The notes under the pieces were generated by a model, which did not search any database, was not told the origin of the DNA, and worked only from the letters and a program-made list of their open reading frames with translations. Of a stretch of 64,000 nt of DNA, positions 17,867 to 27,478 are shown piece by piece. The stretch comes from Robertmurraya korlensis NBRC 107688 (GTDB taxonomy: Bacteria; Bacillota; Bacilli; Bacillales; Cytobacillaceae). How positions within the stretch are numbered: position 1 is the first letter of the stretch; every line of letters starts with the position of its first letter. The stretch spans positions 124,001 to 188,000 of the forward strand of contig NZ_BCVH01000007.1 of NCBI RefSeq assembly GCF_001591645.1, in the 5' to 3' direction. The translations under genes and the position numbers were made by a program.

Positions 17867-18898
17867 ATGTTTTCTATTAAAAAAATTTCAGCTTGTTTTT
17901 GTGCAGGAGTATTGGCACTAAGCCTTAGTGCTTGCAGTAGTGGTCAACAAACAGCGGGGTCTGACAAAAAGGAAGAAAGTCCAGGATATCCTACTAAGGC
18001 TATTTCAGTGGTGGCACCATCAGGAGCTGGTGGGGGTTGGGACTTAACGGCTCGTTCATTAACTAAGGTGTTATCAGAGACAAAAATTGTGCAACAACCG
18101 TTAACAGTTGAAAACAAACCTGGTGGTGGTGGAGCTGTATTTATGGCTGAATACGCGACCCAGCAGGTAGAAAATAATGATATGTTATTCGTCAATTCTC
18201 CTCCTATTATCATTAATAACTTAAAAAAAGAAGGGAATAGTCCATTTGGTTACAAAAACACAACTCCTCTAGCACAGTTAACGAAAGATTATGGAGCTAT
18301 TGTTGTAAAAGCAGATTCAAAGTTTACCGATCTAAAGTCCGTTTTGGAGGAGGTAAAGAAGGATCCTACGAAACTAACATTTGCAGGCGGCTCGGCACCT
18401 GGATCAATGGATCACTTAATTTCCATTCTTCCAGCTTATAAGTATGGGGTGGATCCGACAAAGGTGAAGTACGTGTCCTATGATGGCGGAGGAGAGGCGA
18501 TTACAGCCTTACTTGGTGGAAATGCAGATGTGATTGGGACAGATGCTTCTAGTGTGAAGGAATTCTTAAAAGCAGGAGATGTGCGGGTGTTAGCTGTTAC
18601 TTCACCGGAACGTATTGGCGGAGACTTCAAGGATGTCCCAACTGCCATTGAACAGGGTGTCGATGCAGAGTTTACTATTTGGCGTGGGCTATTTGGTCCT
18701 GAAAAGATGTCGGACGAAGCCAAAACATATTGGGAGACTTCTATAGAAAAGCTTGTGAATACCTCTGAATGGAAGAAGGAAGTAGAAACACAGGGCTGGG
18801 AAATGGAATACAAAAACAGCTCTGATTTCACAAAATTCTTAGAGGAGCAGGAAACACAGGTTCAGCAATTATTAACCGCGTTAGGTATGGAGAAATAG
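17867..18898 (+). CDS. tctC: tripartite tricarboxylate transporter substrate-binding lipoprotein
   Basis: A 343-residue Bug/TctC-family receptor. The lipobox LSAC places the acylated Cys at residue 23. The mature domain starts with YPTKAISVVAPSGAGGGWD, typical of TctC proteins, whose N-terminal loop binds the carboxylate of citrate, tricarballylate or similar acids. It heads the tctC-tctB-tctA operon and is followed by a CitS-like sensor and CitT-like regulator, which points to citrate or a related acid. B. subtilis YflP next to citST is the nearest known arrangement. Confidence 0.9.
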   Translation: MFSIKKISACFCAGVLALSLSACSSGQQTAGSDKKEESPGYPTKAISVVAPSGAGGGWDLTARSLTKVLSETKIVQQPLTVENKPGGGGAVFMAEYATQQVENNDMLFVNSPPIIINNLKKEGNSPFGYKNTTPLAQLTKDYGAIVVKADSKFTDLKSVLEEVKKDPTKLTFAGGSAPGSMDHLISILPAYKYGVDPTKVKYVSYDGGGEAITALLGGNADVIGTDASSVKEFLKAGDVRVLAVTSPERIGGDFKDVPTAIEQGVDAEFTIWRGLFGPEKMSDEAKTYWETSIEKLVNTSEWKKEVETQGWEMEYKNSSDFTKFLEEQETQVQQLLTALGMEK

Positions 18899-18906
18899 AT
18901 GGCTTT

Positions 18907-18938
18907 AGGGAGGGGTTTTCCTTCTCCCTTCTGCTTTT
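18907..18938 (+). terminator. attenuating hairpin between tctC and tctB
   Basis: AGGGAG / CTCCCT forms a 6-bp stem with an 11-base loop and a downstream run of five T. It lies 9 bases after the tctC stop and may give more binding protein than membrane subunits. Confidence 0.45.
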
Positions 18939-18954
18939 TGAAAGGGGAGTACCA

Positions 18955-19407
18955 ATGGATATTAAATTCGATCGTATTGCTTCTGTACTGTTTCTCGCAA
19001 TTGGAGTTCTGTTTATCATCGGAAGTCGTAATCTTGCTAGCTCTTCATATGGAAGTTCTGTAGGGCCTGATATTTTCCCATTCATTCTCGGTGCTTTACT
19101 TGTCCTTTTAAGTATTCGTTTATTTTACGAAACCGTTATGACTAGGAACCATCAAGGTGAAAAGGAGAAGCTCCAGTACAAGCCATTTCTTATTATCTTT
19201 GTTGCTACGCTGATTTATATTTTGACGTTGGAAACGGTTGGGTACGTCATTACCACTTTTATCTTTCTCCTTGTTTGTTTTCAAACAATGGAACGTACAA
19301 AATGGGTAAAGTCTATCATCATATCCGCTTGTTTTTCAGGACTTGTCTATTTTTTATACGTACAAGTGTTAAAAGGAACTCTTCCTGGCTGGCCAATTTG
19401 GTTTTAG
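18955..19407 (+). CDS. tctB: tripartite tricarboxylate transporter small membrane subunit
   Basis: A 150-residue membrane protein with about four hydrophobic segments, beginning with FDRIASVLFLAIGVLFIIG and the SYGSSVGPDIFPFI loop found in TctB proteins. TctB partners with the large permease TctA encoded 30 bases downstream. AAAGGGGAG precedes the ATG. Confidence 0.88.
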   Translation: MDIKFDRIASVLFLAIGVLFIIGSRNLASSSYGSSVGPDIFPFILGALLVLLSIRLFYETVMTRNHQGEKEKLQYKPFLIIFVATLIYILTLETVGYVITTFIFLLVCFQTMERTKWVKSIIISACFSGLVYFLYVQVLKGTLPGWPIWF

Positions 19408-19437
19408 CTATGAAAGGTGTAGAGAGGAGAATAACGC

Positions 19438-20964
19438 ATGGACACACTCGACTATCTATTTCAAGGTTTTGGAACAGCACTAATCTGGTATAATATCGCA
19501 TTTGCTTTTGTAGGGGTGTTAATAGGAACGGCCGTAGGTGTGCTACCTGGAATCGGTCCTATGAGTGGGGTAGCACTACTGATTCCAGTTACTGCATCCA
19601 TTACAAGTGGGCTTCCTCCAGAGCAAGCAGCTACAAGTGCCATCATTCTGCTAGCTGGGGTGTACTATGGAGCGATGTATGGAGGATCGACCACTTCGAT
19701 TCTATTAAATACACCAGGGGAATCCTCTTCTGTAGTAACGACTTTAGATGGGTACCAAATGGCAAAAAAGGGAAGAGCGGGAAGTGCGTTATCGATTGCA
19801 GCGATTGGTTCCTTTGTTGCGGGTATTGTCACTCTTGTCGCACTCATTGCTTTAGCCAAACCATTGTCAGCTGTTGCTCTGAAGTTTGGACCAGCAGAAT
19901 ATTTTTCTCTGATGTTACTGGGGCTAGGCGCTGTTAGCGGTTTAGCAGGGAAATCTGTTACAAAGGCATTGATTATGACCATTTGCGGGTTACTTCTCGG
20001 GACGATAGGTATTGATAGTGTCTCAGGGATTGCTAGATTTACATTTGATGTTCCATGGCTCTATCAGGGGATTGAGTTTTTAACGATTGCTGTTGGTTTG
20101 TTCGCTCTAGGTGAAGTGTTCAAGACGATCTTAGAGAAGGAAGATGATGATGTTCACATCGCAAAAATAAATAACTTACTTCCTTCCAAGAATGAATTAA
20201 AGGAATCAGCAGGACCGATTGCTCGAGGTTCGGTGCTAGGTTTTTTTGTGGGAATATTACCTGGAGCAGGTGCGACGCTCGCTTCCTTCTTTTCGTATAT
20301 TCTGGAAAAAAAGATTTCTAAGAACCCTTCCAAGTTTGGTACGGGATCCATTGCAGGGGTTGCAGCGCCGGAGTCTGCAAATAATGCAGCATCGGGTGGT
20401 GCAATGATCCCGTTATTAACGCTTGGTATTCCGGGTTCAGGAACCACAGCTATATTAATGGGAGCATTGATGATGTATAACGTCCAACCTGGTCCGTTAT
20501 TATTTGAAGACCATCCACAGGTAGCATGGGGACTAATTGCTAGTATGTTTATCGGGAATTTAATGCTATTAATTTTAAATCTTCCATTGGTGAAAGTGTT
20601 TGCTAAAATTATTCAAACACCCAAGCAATTCTTGATTCCTATTATTATTGCTATCTCGATTTTTGGTGTATATGCGGTTCAAGTTTCCACCTATGATTTA
20701 TTGCTGTTATTAGGATGTGGGATTTTCGGGTATTTTTTAAGCAAAAATGATTATCCCATCGCGCCCCTTGTACTAGGATTAGTATTAGGACCGATGGTTG
20801 AGAATAATTTACGAAGAGCATTAACGATTTCAAATGGAGATTTCAGTGTGTTTTTGACCAGACCCATTTCCCTTGCTTTTCTACTGATTACATTACTTTG
20901 GCTGCTCATTCCATTCCTATTGAAAAGAAGAGGAAAGGAAGTCATTATTAATGTAGAAGGATAA
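19438..20964 (+). CDS. tctA: tripartite tricarboxylate transporter large permease
   Basis: TctA family, 508 aa with about 11-12 transmembrane helices. Family signatures are clear: VGVLPGIGPMSGVALLIP, YGAMYGGSTTSILLNTPGE and, in the second half, VGILPGAGATLASF and ESANNAASGGAMIPLLTLG with the GIPGSG repeat. It forms the ion-coupled channel that receives substrate from the TctC lipoprotein. AGAGGAGA precedes the ATG and a strong terminator follows the stop. Confidence 0.93.
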   Translation: MDTLDYLFQGFGTALIWYNIAFAFVGVLIGTAVGVLPGIGPMSGVALLIPVTASITSGLPPEQAATSAIILLAGVYYGAMYGGSTTSILLNTPGESSSVVTTLDGYQMAKKGRAGSALSIAAIGSFVAGIVTLVALIALAKPLSAVALKFGPAEYFSLMLLGLGAVSGLAGKSVTKALIMTICGLLLGTIGIDSVSGIARFTFDVPWLYQGIEFLTIAVGLFALGEVFKTILEKEDDDVHIAKINNLLPSKNELKESAGPIARGSVLGFFVGILPGAGATLASFFSYILEKKISKNPSKFGTGSIAGVAAPESANNAASGGAMIPLLTLGIPGSGTTAILMGALMMYNVQPGPLLFEDHPQVAWGLIASMFIGNLMLLILNLPLVKVFAKIIQTPKQFLIPIIIAISIFGVYAVQVSTYDLLLLLGCGIFGYFLSKNDYPIAPLVLGLVLGPMVENNLRRALTISNGDFSVFLTRPISLAFLLITLLWLLIPFLLKRRGKEVIINVEG

Positions 20965-20983
20965 ATTATTTGAAATAGTTCGA

Positions 20984-21010
20984 AAACTCCTTATTATTAA
21001 GGAGTTTTTT
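20984..21010 (+). terminator. terminator after tctCBA
   Basis: AAACTCCTTA / TAAGGAGTTT form a perfect 10-bp stem with a 4-base loop and T-tract, separating the transporter from the two-component genes. Confidence 0.92.
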
Positions 21011-21037
21011 TATTATAATGAGAATAGAGGTGTTTGG

Positions 21038-22615
21038 ATGCGTTTACATACGAAGTTAATGCTCGGGATTTTTATTGTTATTGTTGTGATTGGTGGCTTG
21101 TTTGGATATACATTTAAACAGATAATGGAATCTAACTTAAAAAATGAAATAGGTTCAAAAGCTTTATCCGTAGCCCAATCCGTTGCAATTATACCGGAAA
21201 TACAAGAAGCTTTTGGGACGGAAGATCCAGCTGCTATTATTCAGCCTATTGCAGAGAGCATTCGTAAGCAAGTAGGGGCAGAATTTATTGTGATCGGGAA
21301 CTTAGATGAGGTCAGATATTCTCACCCTAACCCTATACGGTTAGGGCAGAAGATGGTGGGAGGGGATAACATTCGCGTCTTTGACGGCGAATCAATCATC
21401 TCAGAGTCAACGGGAACATTAGGGCCATCACTAAGGGGGAAAACACCTATTTATCAGAATGGGGAAGTTATTGGTGTTGTGTCGGTCGGTTATCTTCAGA
21501 CAGATATAGAGATGAAGGTGGCAAAAATACAGAAAAAGATTTTTTTAGTTACCTTCCTTATATTAATAGGGGGACTTTTAGCAGCTCTCTTAATCTCTTT
21601 AAACATCAAAAAAGCGATGTTTGGATTAGAACCAAAAGAAATTGCTTGGATGTATCAGGAGAAACATGCCATATTGGAATCGATTCATGAAGGAATTATT
21701 GCGATAGATACAAATGGCAGAATTACAGTAGTGAATGAAACGGCTCATAAAATTTTGAAGGTACCTAATAAGGTTTTACTCAGGGGAAAAAGAATTGAAG
21801 AGGTTTTAGAAAACACAAATCTTCTGAGTGTGGCTCGAACAGGGAAGGCGGAATACGACCAGGAAATGATGATTTTCGGGTCTGTGTTTTTGGCTAATCG
21901 TATCCCAATCTATAATAAAAAAGGTAACGTTATAGGAGCGGTTGCAAGCTTGCGGAATAAATCTGAGCTCGCACAGCTACTTCAGGAATTATCCCATGTA
22001 AGATCTTACGCGGAGGGATTACGAGCACAAACACATGAGTACTCGAACCGCCTTTATACTCTATTAGGATTAATCCAATTAGGGTCCTATAAGGAAGCGA
22101 TTGAGTTTATATCTCATGAAGTGGATGTTGCCCAAGGATTCGTTCAATTTCTAATGAAGGAAATTCCGGATCCCATTATTGCTGGATTTATCCTAGGAAA
22201 AATAAGCTTGGCGAGTGAATGGAAAGTGAACTTTCTTGTAGATAGAGAGAGTAGTTTTAAAGATATTCCCAATGAGATAAATAGGGATTCGCTAGTCACT
22301 ATTATTGGGAATCTAGTAAATAATGCTTTCGAAGCAGTAAGGGGCAATGAGAAGGAAGAGAAAAATGTTACCCTTTTTCTAACTGATCTTGGAAAAGATC
22401 TAATTATTGAAGTGGAAGACAACGGAAAGGGTATTGATAGTGGGAAAAGCGATTTGATTTTTCGTGAAGGTTATTCAACCAAGAACACAAAGAATAATGC
22501 AGGGATTGGACTGAGTCTAGTTCAGAAGGAAATTGAAACTCTTGGTGGAACAATTACATATTCGTCGCAGTTAGGAGAGGGCACGATTTTCACCGTAGCA
22601 ATACCGAAAAAATAG
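21038..22615 (+). CDS. citS: sensor histidine kinase, CitA/DcuS family
   Basis: Membrane sensor of 525 aa. TM1 spans about residues 8-28, an extracytoplasmic PAS-like (sCache) domain about 35-165, TM2 about 168-190, and a cytoplasmic PAS about 210-310. The SPOB-type phosphoacceptor region has His333 in THEYSNRLYTLLGLIQLG, and the C-terminal ATPase has NLVNNAFEAV, DNGKGI and NAGIGLSLV. This architecture belongs to citrate/C4-dicarboxylate sensors. It lies just after the tricarboxylate importer and 12 bases before its response regulator, so it most likely senses the same acid and induces tctCBA. Confidence 0.9.
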   Translation: MRLHTKLMLGIFIVIVVIGGLFGYTFKQIMESNLKNEIGSKALSVAQSVAIIPEIQEAFGTEDPAAIIQPIAESIRKQVGAEFIVIGNLDEVRYSHPNPIRLGQKMVGGDNIRVFDGESIISESTGTLGPSLRGKTPIYQNGEVIGVVSVGYLQTDIEMKVAKIQKKIFLVTFLILIGGLLAALLISLNIKKAMFGLEPKEIAWMYQEKHAILESIHEGIIAIDTNGRITVVNETAHKILKVPNKVLLRGKRIEEVLENTNLLSVARTGKAEYDQEMMIFGSVFLANRIPIYNKKGNVIGAVASLRNKSELAQLLQELSHVRSYAEGLRAQTHEYSNRLYTLLGLIQLGSYKEAIEFISHEVDVAQGFVQFLMKEIPDPIIAGFILGKISLASEWKVNFLVDRESSFKDIPNEINRDSLVTIIGNLVNNAFEAVRGNEKEEKNVTLFLTDLGKDLIIEVEDNGKGIDSGKSDLIFREGYSTKNTKNNAGIGLSLVQKEIETLGGTITYSSQLGEGTIFTVAIPKK

Positions 22616-22627
22616 GGGGAGTAAACG

Positions 22628-23335
22628 ATGGGCAACCGTGAGATCGAAGTGCTAATTGTCGAAGATGATCTTAGAATTGCTGAGATACAACAGCGGTTTA
22701 TAGAGCAAATACAGGGATTTCGGGTGGTTGGGATTGCGGCTAGTTATATAGAAGCAAAAACATTGATTGATATCTTGAAGCCGGATTTGCTCCTATTAGA
22801 TGTTTATTTTCCGGATATGAATGGATTGGACTTGCTGAAAGAAACGAAACAGTTAGAGAAACATACGGATGTAATTATGATTACTGCGACAAAAGAATTA
22901 GATAAGGTTCAAGAGGCGATTAGTATAGGGGTATTCGATTATATGATTAAACCTGTGGTCTTTGATCGCTTTAAACAAGCATTGCAACGATATCAAGACT
23001 TCCATAAAAAACTATTTATATTAGGAAAAGAAAATACGCTTATTACACAGCAAGAGGTTGATCGTCTTTTACGAAAAGAGGTAGAAGTAACTAGTAGTAA
23101 CGATCGATCGCTGTTACCAAAGGGAATTGATCCACTTACCCTTGAAAAAGTTTTAGAGGTATTAAGGAAAGTAGGAGTAGGATTAACAGCGGAGAGCGTG
23201 GCAAAAGAAATTGGTGTTAGTAGAACAACAGCACGTCGATACCTCGAACATCTAGTATCGATTGAACAAATTGAAGCAGATTTAGCATACGGGACGGTTG
23301 GCCGTCCCGAACGTGTGTATATTGTAGAGAGATAA
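22628..23335 (+). CDS. citT: response regulator, CitB/CitT family
   Basis: A 235-residue regulator with an N-terminal receiver (acidic pair E12-D13-D14, phosphorylated Asp58 in LLDVYFPDMNG, and Lys in YMIKPV) and a C-terminal helix-turn-helix (about residues 185-225, LTAESVAKEIGVSRTTARRY). This is the CitT/DctR layout. Partner of the kinase encoded 12 bases upstream. The AT-rich direct repeats ahead of tctC are a candidate target. Confidence 0.9.
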   Translation: MGNREIEVLIVEDDLRIAEIQQRFIEQIQGFRVVGIAASYIEAKTLIDILKPDLLLLDVYFPDMNGLDLLKETKQLEKHTDVIMITATKELDKVQEAISIGVFDYMIKPVVFDRFKQALQRYQDFHKKLFILGKENTLITQQEVDRLLRKEVEVTSSNDRSLLPKGIDPLTLEKVLEVLRKVGVGLTAESVAKEIGVSRTTARRYLEHLVSIEQIEADLAYGTVGRPERVYIVER

Positions 23336-23341
23336 GCTCAT

Positions 23342-23370
23342 AACCCTCTTCCCTATTTTGGAAGAGGGTT
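23342..23370 (+). terminator. hairpin after the two-component genes
   Basis: AACCCTCTTC / GAAGAGGGTT is a 10-bp stem seven bases after the citT stop. The following tract is only weakly T-rich, so termination strength is uncertain. Confidence 0.55.
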
Positions 23371-23572
23371 AATTTATGTGGAAATATAGGGAAATCAACA
23401 AACACCCCTTTCATAGTGACTTATGAACTAGTAATTAATACTATATCCAATGTGAAAGGCGGAATTTGTCGATAAATTCCCTTCGTATATCGAACTAAAT
23501 CCCCTGTTTGTTTTCCGAATATTCTGTTACGTTAACTTGGTAGTCTATTATATACATAGAAGGGATGATTTT

Positions 23573-26380
23573 ATGAAGAAGAGGTTTACGGCTTTACTAG
23601 CGTTTTTACTAGTTTTAGCCCTATTTACACAGGCTTCGTTTCCTGTCTTTGCTACTGAAACGGCAGATGCCTACGATGTGGTAGAGTTAGAGACTAGTAG
23701 GTCTTTATTCTCACTGACGGAGGCTAGAACAGTAGAAGTTCAAGCGGATTTTGGAGCAAATGTCGATTTAAGTCAACTAGAGTTTCAGTTTGGAGGAAAA
23801 AGCCTCTCGGAATGGAAAAAGTGGACAAGAGGGACCAATTATGATGGTGAACCTTTTATTAAGGTGATTGAAGAGCCACATTTCGTAGATGGCACAACAG
23901 CCATTAAGGCAACATTAGAGTTTGGTCTTCTATATGATAGAGACAATCTATCAAACCGTACAATCCGTACGCAATACCAACAATTTATTGGAGACTATGA
24001 ATTGGCGTTGGTGAACCCAGCTAGCCAAATGAAGGCTGCCAAAACTGTAAAACTGAATGTGTATGATCAATTCCATTTCTATGAAGAGTTAAAGCCAACC
24101 ATTGATCAAGTATTCGAGGAAGCAAATACGGCAAATGACCGTTATCTAGAGTACCAAAGTCTAGGTAAAACTGTACAAGGCCGTGACCTGCATTTTGTCA
24201 TTTTAGCAAGAGATAAAGCAGCAGTTGATAAGTATTTGAATGAAACTTTACCAATCGCATTAGAAAATCCTGATAGCTTATTAGAAAAGCTTGAAAATGG
24301 AACGATGGGAGATTACCAAGTTCCCGTATGGATAAACAATATCCATCCTGATGAAGTAGAGGGTGTGGATGCACAGGTTGAATTATTTAAGAAATTTGCC
24401 ATTGAAGAGGAAGTCACATTTCAAACGGTTGTTGACAATCAGGAAAAACCAGTCACATTGAATGTGGATGAAGTTCTTGATGATGTCATCTTTTTATACA
24501 TGTTTACGAACAATCCTGATGGTAGAGTACTTAACACAAGAGCAAATGCTAATGGATTTGACTTAAATCGTGATAATCACTACCAAACACAAATTGAAAC
24601 ACAGGAAGTAACGCAAGAAATTGCAAAGTGGACTCCACTTTCTTTTCTTGATATGCATGGGTACGTTAGTGGCTTCTTAATTGAACCAACTACCCCTCCA
24701 CATAACCCGAACTTTGAGTATGATTTACTTTACGGCAATATGATTGAACAAGCTCATGTGATGGGGAAAGCAGGGATCAGTAACTCTGCTTATAACTCTT
24801 ATGAAATTCCAGCACTTGACTACGGTGATGGTTGGGACGATATGACACCTGCCTATACAGCCATGTATGCGATGCTGCACGGTTCATTGGGACATACCAT
24901 TGAAACACCAGCATTAAGTCAAAATGGATATGATGCTATGTATGGTACAGGTCTAGGTGCCACGCTTTATGTTACTGAAAACAAGGATGTACTGTACAAA
25001 AACCAGCTTGAGATCTTCAAACGTGGTGTGAACGGGGAGGATGATCGTGCGGTTGATGAATACTTCGTCAATGCTAACGGGGAATCAATTGGTCGTGTAA
25101 GGGGAGATAATGATAACTTCTTCCCGGAATACTATGTCATTCCAGCAGATGAGAAAGAGCAAAAAAATGCACTTGAAGCGACAAAAATGGTAGAATATCT
25201 ACTTCGTAACGGTGTGAAGGTCGAACAAACGACAACAAACACAGAAGTAAATGATGTCACATATCCAAAAGGGACGTATGTGGTTCCTATGAATCAAGCA
25301 AAACGTGGATTGGCCAATGCTATGCTCTACAAAGGTGACGATGTATCTGATTGGGGAGCCATGTATGACCCAATCGTTGTTAACTTCCCAGCTTTAAGAG
25401 GGTTTGATATTGATGAAGTTCGTGTGTCAAATGCTTTTGATAACAAAACAACAGAAGTAGATCATGTAACTTTACCTACAGGTGAAGTGGTTGGAAAAAC
25501 ACCAAAGCAAGTGTTATCAAATACAAATAATGATACAGTGAAGCTAGTAAATGAGCTATTAAGAGACGGGAAAGTCGTTGAAAAAGCTATAGAAACAAAG
25601 GGCAAAGTGAATAAAGGTGACTATATTGTGAGTACAAAAGATTTAGCTGGGTATGATGACTTTTACTATGAAGCATCACCAGTCGGTACGACACAAAATG
25701 TAAAAACAGAAAAATTAACTCTTCCTAAAGTAGCTGTCACGGGTTCTGCCCAGTTATTATTCTCTGTCAAGGAGCTGGGGTTTGAAGTTGTAAGTCAGGC
25801 AGATGCTGATGTAGTTGTCAGTGATGGTAGTACCTTTAATGCAAGTAGTCTCGCAGGGAAATCGTATGTAGGTATGGGTGTTTATGCGCTTAATGCTGTG
25901 AAAAATAGCGGTTTGCTTGAAGGGTATGAGTGGGATTACACAAGCCCTGGTCACGAAGGGCTGTTAAAAGCAAAAGTGAATGATCATCAATTAACTGCTG
26001 GTTATCAGACTGATGAACTTTTGTATACTACCAACGGGGCTTGGATTACTTCTGTTCCTAAAGAGGCAGAGGTCTTGGCGACCGTTAGTACTAGTGACGA
26101 CTTCTATGTTGCTGGATGGTGGCCTGGTCATGAAAAGGCAAAAGGTCAAACTCTAGCCTTTACTCAAAATCTTGAGGACACAAATATCACTTTATTTGCT
26201 AATGACCTAGCTTTTAGAGCACATACTCAGTATAGCTACCGTCTATTAGCTAACAGCATCTTTGCTTCGGTAGGTTCAGAAGTAGCAAAGAAAGGCAAAG
26301 GCTCCGTAAAGGATAAAGTTACGAAGAAGAATAACCAAGTTAAACCGTCTTTCTTTGAACAAGGAAGAGATAGAGAGTAG
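23573..26380 (+). CDS. secreted M14-family zinc carboxypeptidase
   Basis: A 935-residue exported protein. It has a Sec signal peptide with probable cleavage after VFA (about residue 28). The M14 zinc site is complete: H258-P-D-E261 (NNIHPDEVEG) and H362 (LDMHGYVS), with the NPDGR...FDLNRD substrate region and catalytic Glu444 (HTIETP). The ~490 residues after the peptidase domain are not a signature I recognise; they include a V-rich part resembling the GATase-like extension of some large M14 proteins. The charged C-terminus has no sortase or S-layer motif. The start at 23573 follows AGAAGGGA; the TTG at 23537 would put residues before the signal peptide. Confidence 0.88.
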   Translation: MKKRFTALLAFLLVLALFTQASFPVFATETADAYDVVELETSRSLFSLTEARTVEVQADFGANVDLSQLEFQFGGKSLSEWKKWTRGTNYDGEPFIKVIEEPHFVDGTTAIKATLEFGLLYDRDNLSNRTIRTQYQQFIGDYELALVNPASQMKAAKTVKLNVYDQFHFYEELKPTIDQVFEEANTANDRYLEYQSLGKTVQGRDLHFVILARDKAAVDKYLNETLPIALENPDSLLEKLENGTMGDYQVPVWINNIHPDEVEGVDAQVELFKKFAIEEEVTFQTVVDNQEKPVTLNVDEVLDDVIFLYMFTNNPDGRVLNTRANANGFDLNRDNHYQTQIETQEVTQEIAKWTPLSFLDMHGYVSGFLIEPTTPPHNPNFEYDLLYGNMIEQAHVMGKAGISNSAYNSYEIPALDYGDGWDDMTPAYTAMYAMLHGSLGHTIETPALSQNGYDAMYGTGLGATLYVTENKDVLYKNQLEIFKRGVNGEDDRAVDEYFVNANGESIGRVRGDNDNFFPEYYVIPADEKEQKNALEATKMVEYLLRNGVKVEQTTTNTEVNDVTYPKGTYVVPMNQAKRGLANAMLYKGDDVSDWGAMYDPIVVNFPALRGFDIDEVRVSNAFDNKTTEVDHVTLPTGEVVGKTPKQVLSNTNNDTVKLVNELLRDGKVVEKAIETKGKVNKGDYIVSTKDLAGYDDFYYEASPVGTTQNVKTEKLTLPKVAVTGSAQLLFSVKELGFEVVSQADADVVVSDGSTFNASSLAGKSYVGMGVYALNAVKNSGLLEGYEWDYTSPGHEGLLKAKVNDHQLTAGYQTDELLYTTNGAWITSVPKEAEVLATVSTSDDFYVAGWWPGHEKAKGQTLAFTQNLEDTNITLFANDLAFRAHTQYSYRLLANSIFASVGSEVAKKGKGSVKDKVTKKNNQVKPSFFEQGRDRE

Positions 26381-26390
26381 ATTAAAAAAG

Positions 26391-26428
26391 GCAGGTTCTC
26401 AATCTAAGGTTGAGAACCTGCTGTTTTT
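26391..26428 (+). terminator. terminator after the M14 peptidase gene
   Basis: GCAGGTTCTCAA / TTGAGAACCTGC is a 12-bp perfect stem with a T-tract. Confidence 0.93.
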
Positions 26429-26494
26429 CAGTAATCAAAATTTTAAATAATGTGATAATATAACGGTAATTGAAGGCGGGAAGGAGTAACTAGG

Positions 26495-27286
26495 GTGGTA
26501 TTACATATGGAAGATGTTTCGTTAATAAGAGGGGAAAAATGGATATTACAGCAAATAAATTGGACCATTCATAAAGGGGATAACTGGGTGCTCTTTGGAT
26601 TAAATGGTGCGGGAAAAACGGCATTGTTAAACGTATTAAATGCCTACTATTTTCCAACAAAAGGGAAAGTCAGTGTGCTAGGGAAAGAATTTGGTAAGGA
26701 TCCTATTGGTGGTGAGCTACGAAAGCAAATAGGGTTTGTATCATCTTCGCTTCAACAAAAATTCCACCCAGGGGATAATTCCTTTGAGGTCGTATTAAGC
26801 GGTGCCTATGCGTCCATTGGTCTTTACGAAACTCCAACAGATAATATAAGAGAAAAGGCCATCACCTTATTAAAAGAGCTTGGTTGTATCCAATATGCAA
26901 ATCGTAACTATGAAACTCTCTCACAAGGTGAAAAGCAAAGAGTGCTTATTGCTCGGTCTTTAATGAACAATCCATCTCTACTAATTCTCGATGAACCAAC
27001 GAACGGTTTAGACTTCATTGCACGTGAACAATTTCTAGAAACGATTGAAGAGATTTCTACAAAAGAAGAGGCTCCAACTATGATATATGTAACTCACCAT
27101 GTAGAAGAAATCCTGCCTATTTTTAATAAAACGTTGTTACTAAAAGAAGGACAGGTTTTTTCGGCCGGAGAAACAAACGAAATGATTTCAAGTTCTAATC
27201 TGTCTCATTTTCTCAACATGGATGTAGAAGTGATTTGGAAGAATGGTAGGCCATTGGTTTCAAAACGTAGAGCAATTAAAATTTAG
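26495..27286 (+). CDS. ylmA: ABC transporter ATP-binding protein (YlmA-like)
   Basis: A stand-alone ABC ATPase of 263 aa. Walker A is GLNGAGKTALL, the signature LSQGEKQRVLIA and Walker B LLILDEPTNGLD, with the switch His in VTHHVEE. Its layout matches the B. subtilis YlmA / molybdate-type ModF half-ATPases, for which no permease is known; none is encoded next to it here. AAGGAG is 8 bases before the GTG at 26495; an ATG at 26507 is the alternative start. Confidence 0.82.
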   Translation: MVLHMEDVSLIRGEKWILQQINWTIHKGDNWVLFGLNGAGKTALLNVLNAYYFPTKGKVSVLGKEFGKDPIGGELRKQIGFVSSSLQQKFHPGDNSFEVVLSGAYASIGLYETPTDNIREKAITLLKELGCIQYANRNYETLSQGEKQRVLIARSLMNNPSLLILDEPTNGLDFIAREQFLETIEEISTKEEAPTMIYVTHHVEEILPIFNKTLLLKEGQVFSAGETNEMISSSNLSHFLNMDVEVIWKNGRPLVSKRRAIKI

Positions 27287-27300
27287 TTATGTTTAGTCTT

Positions 27301-27341
27301 AAAATAATGTGAAAACATTGATGGAGGTCTCACATTATTTT
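27301..27341 (+). terminator. long-loop hairpin after ylmA
   Basis: AAAATAATGTGA / TCACATTATTTT is a perfect 12-bp stem enclosing 17 bases, starting 14 bases after the stop. The right arm ends in TTTT, so it can serve as a terminator. Confidence 0.55.
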
Positions 27342-27423
27342 AAAGATTTATAACAACTTTAAACCCAGTAAACTCAGAGTCAGTAAAAATGTAGATAAAC
27401 CCAATGAAAGAAAAGCAAGAAAA

Positions 27424-27458
27424 ATGGCCATTTTTGTTTTTTTTTTAAATCAATGGCC
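27424..27458 (-). terminator. terminator of the minus-strand membrane gene
   Basis: GGCCAT / ATGGCC arms enclose an A/T-rich loop; on the minus strand they are followed by a short T-tract. It lies just after the stop of the gene at 27479-27964. Confidence 0.5.
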
Positions 27459-27478
27459 CTTTTTTAGTGTTTAAGACA

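Noticed and set aside
21014-21019. TATAAT directly before the sensor kinase as a promoter
   Set aside because: It would place the start point only about 12 bases before the ATG, leaving no room for the ribosome-binding site, and no -35 is visible.
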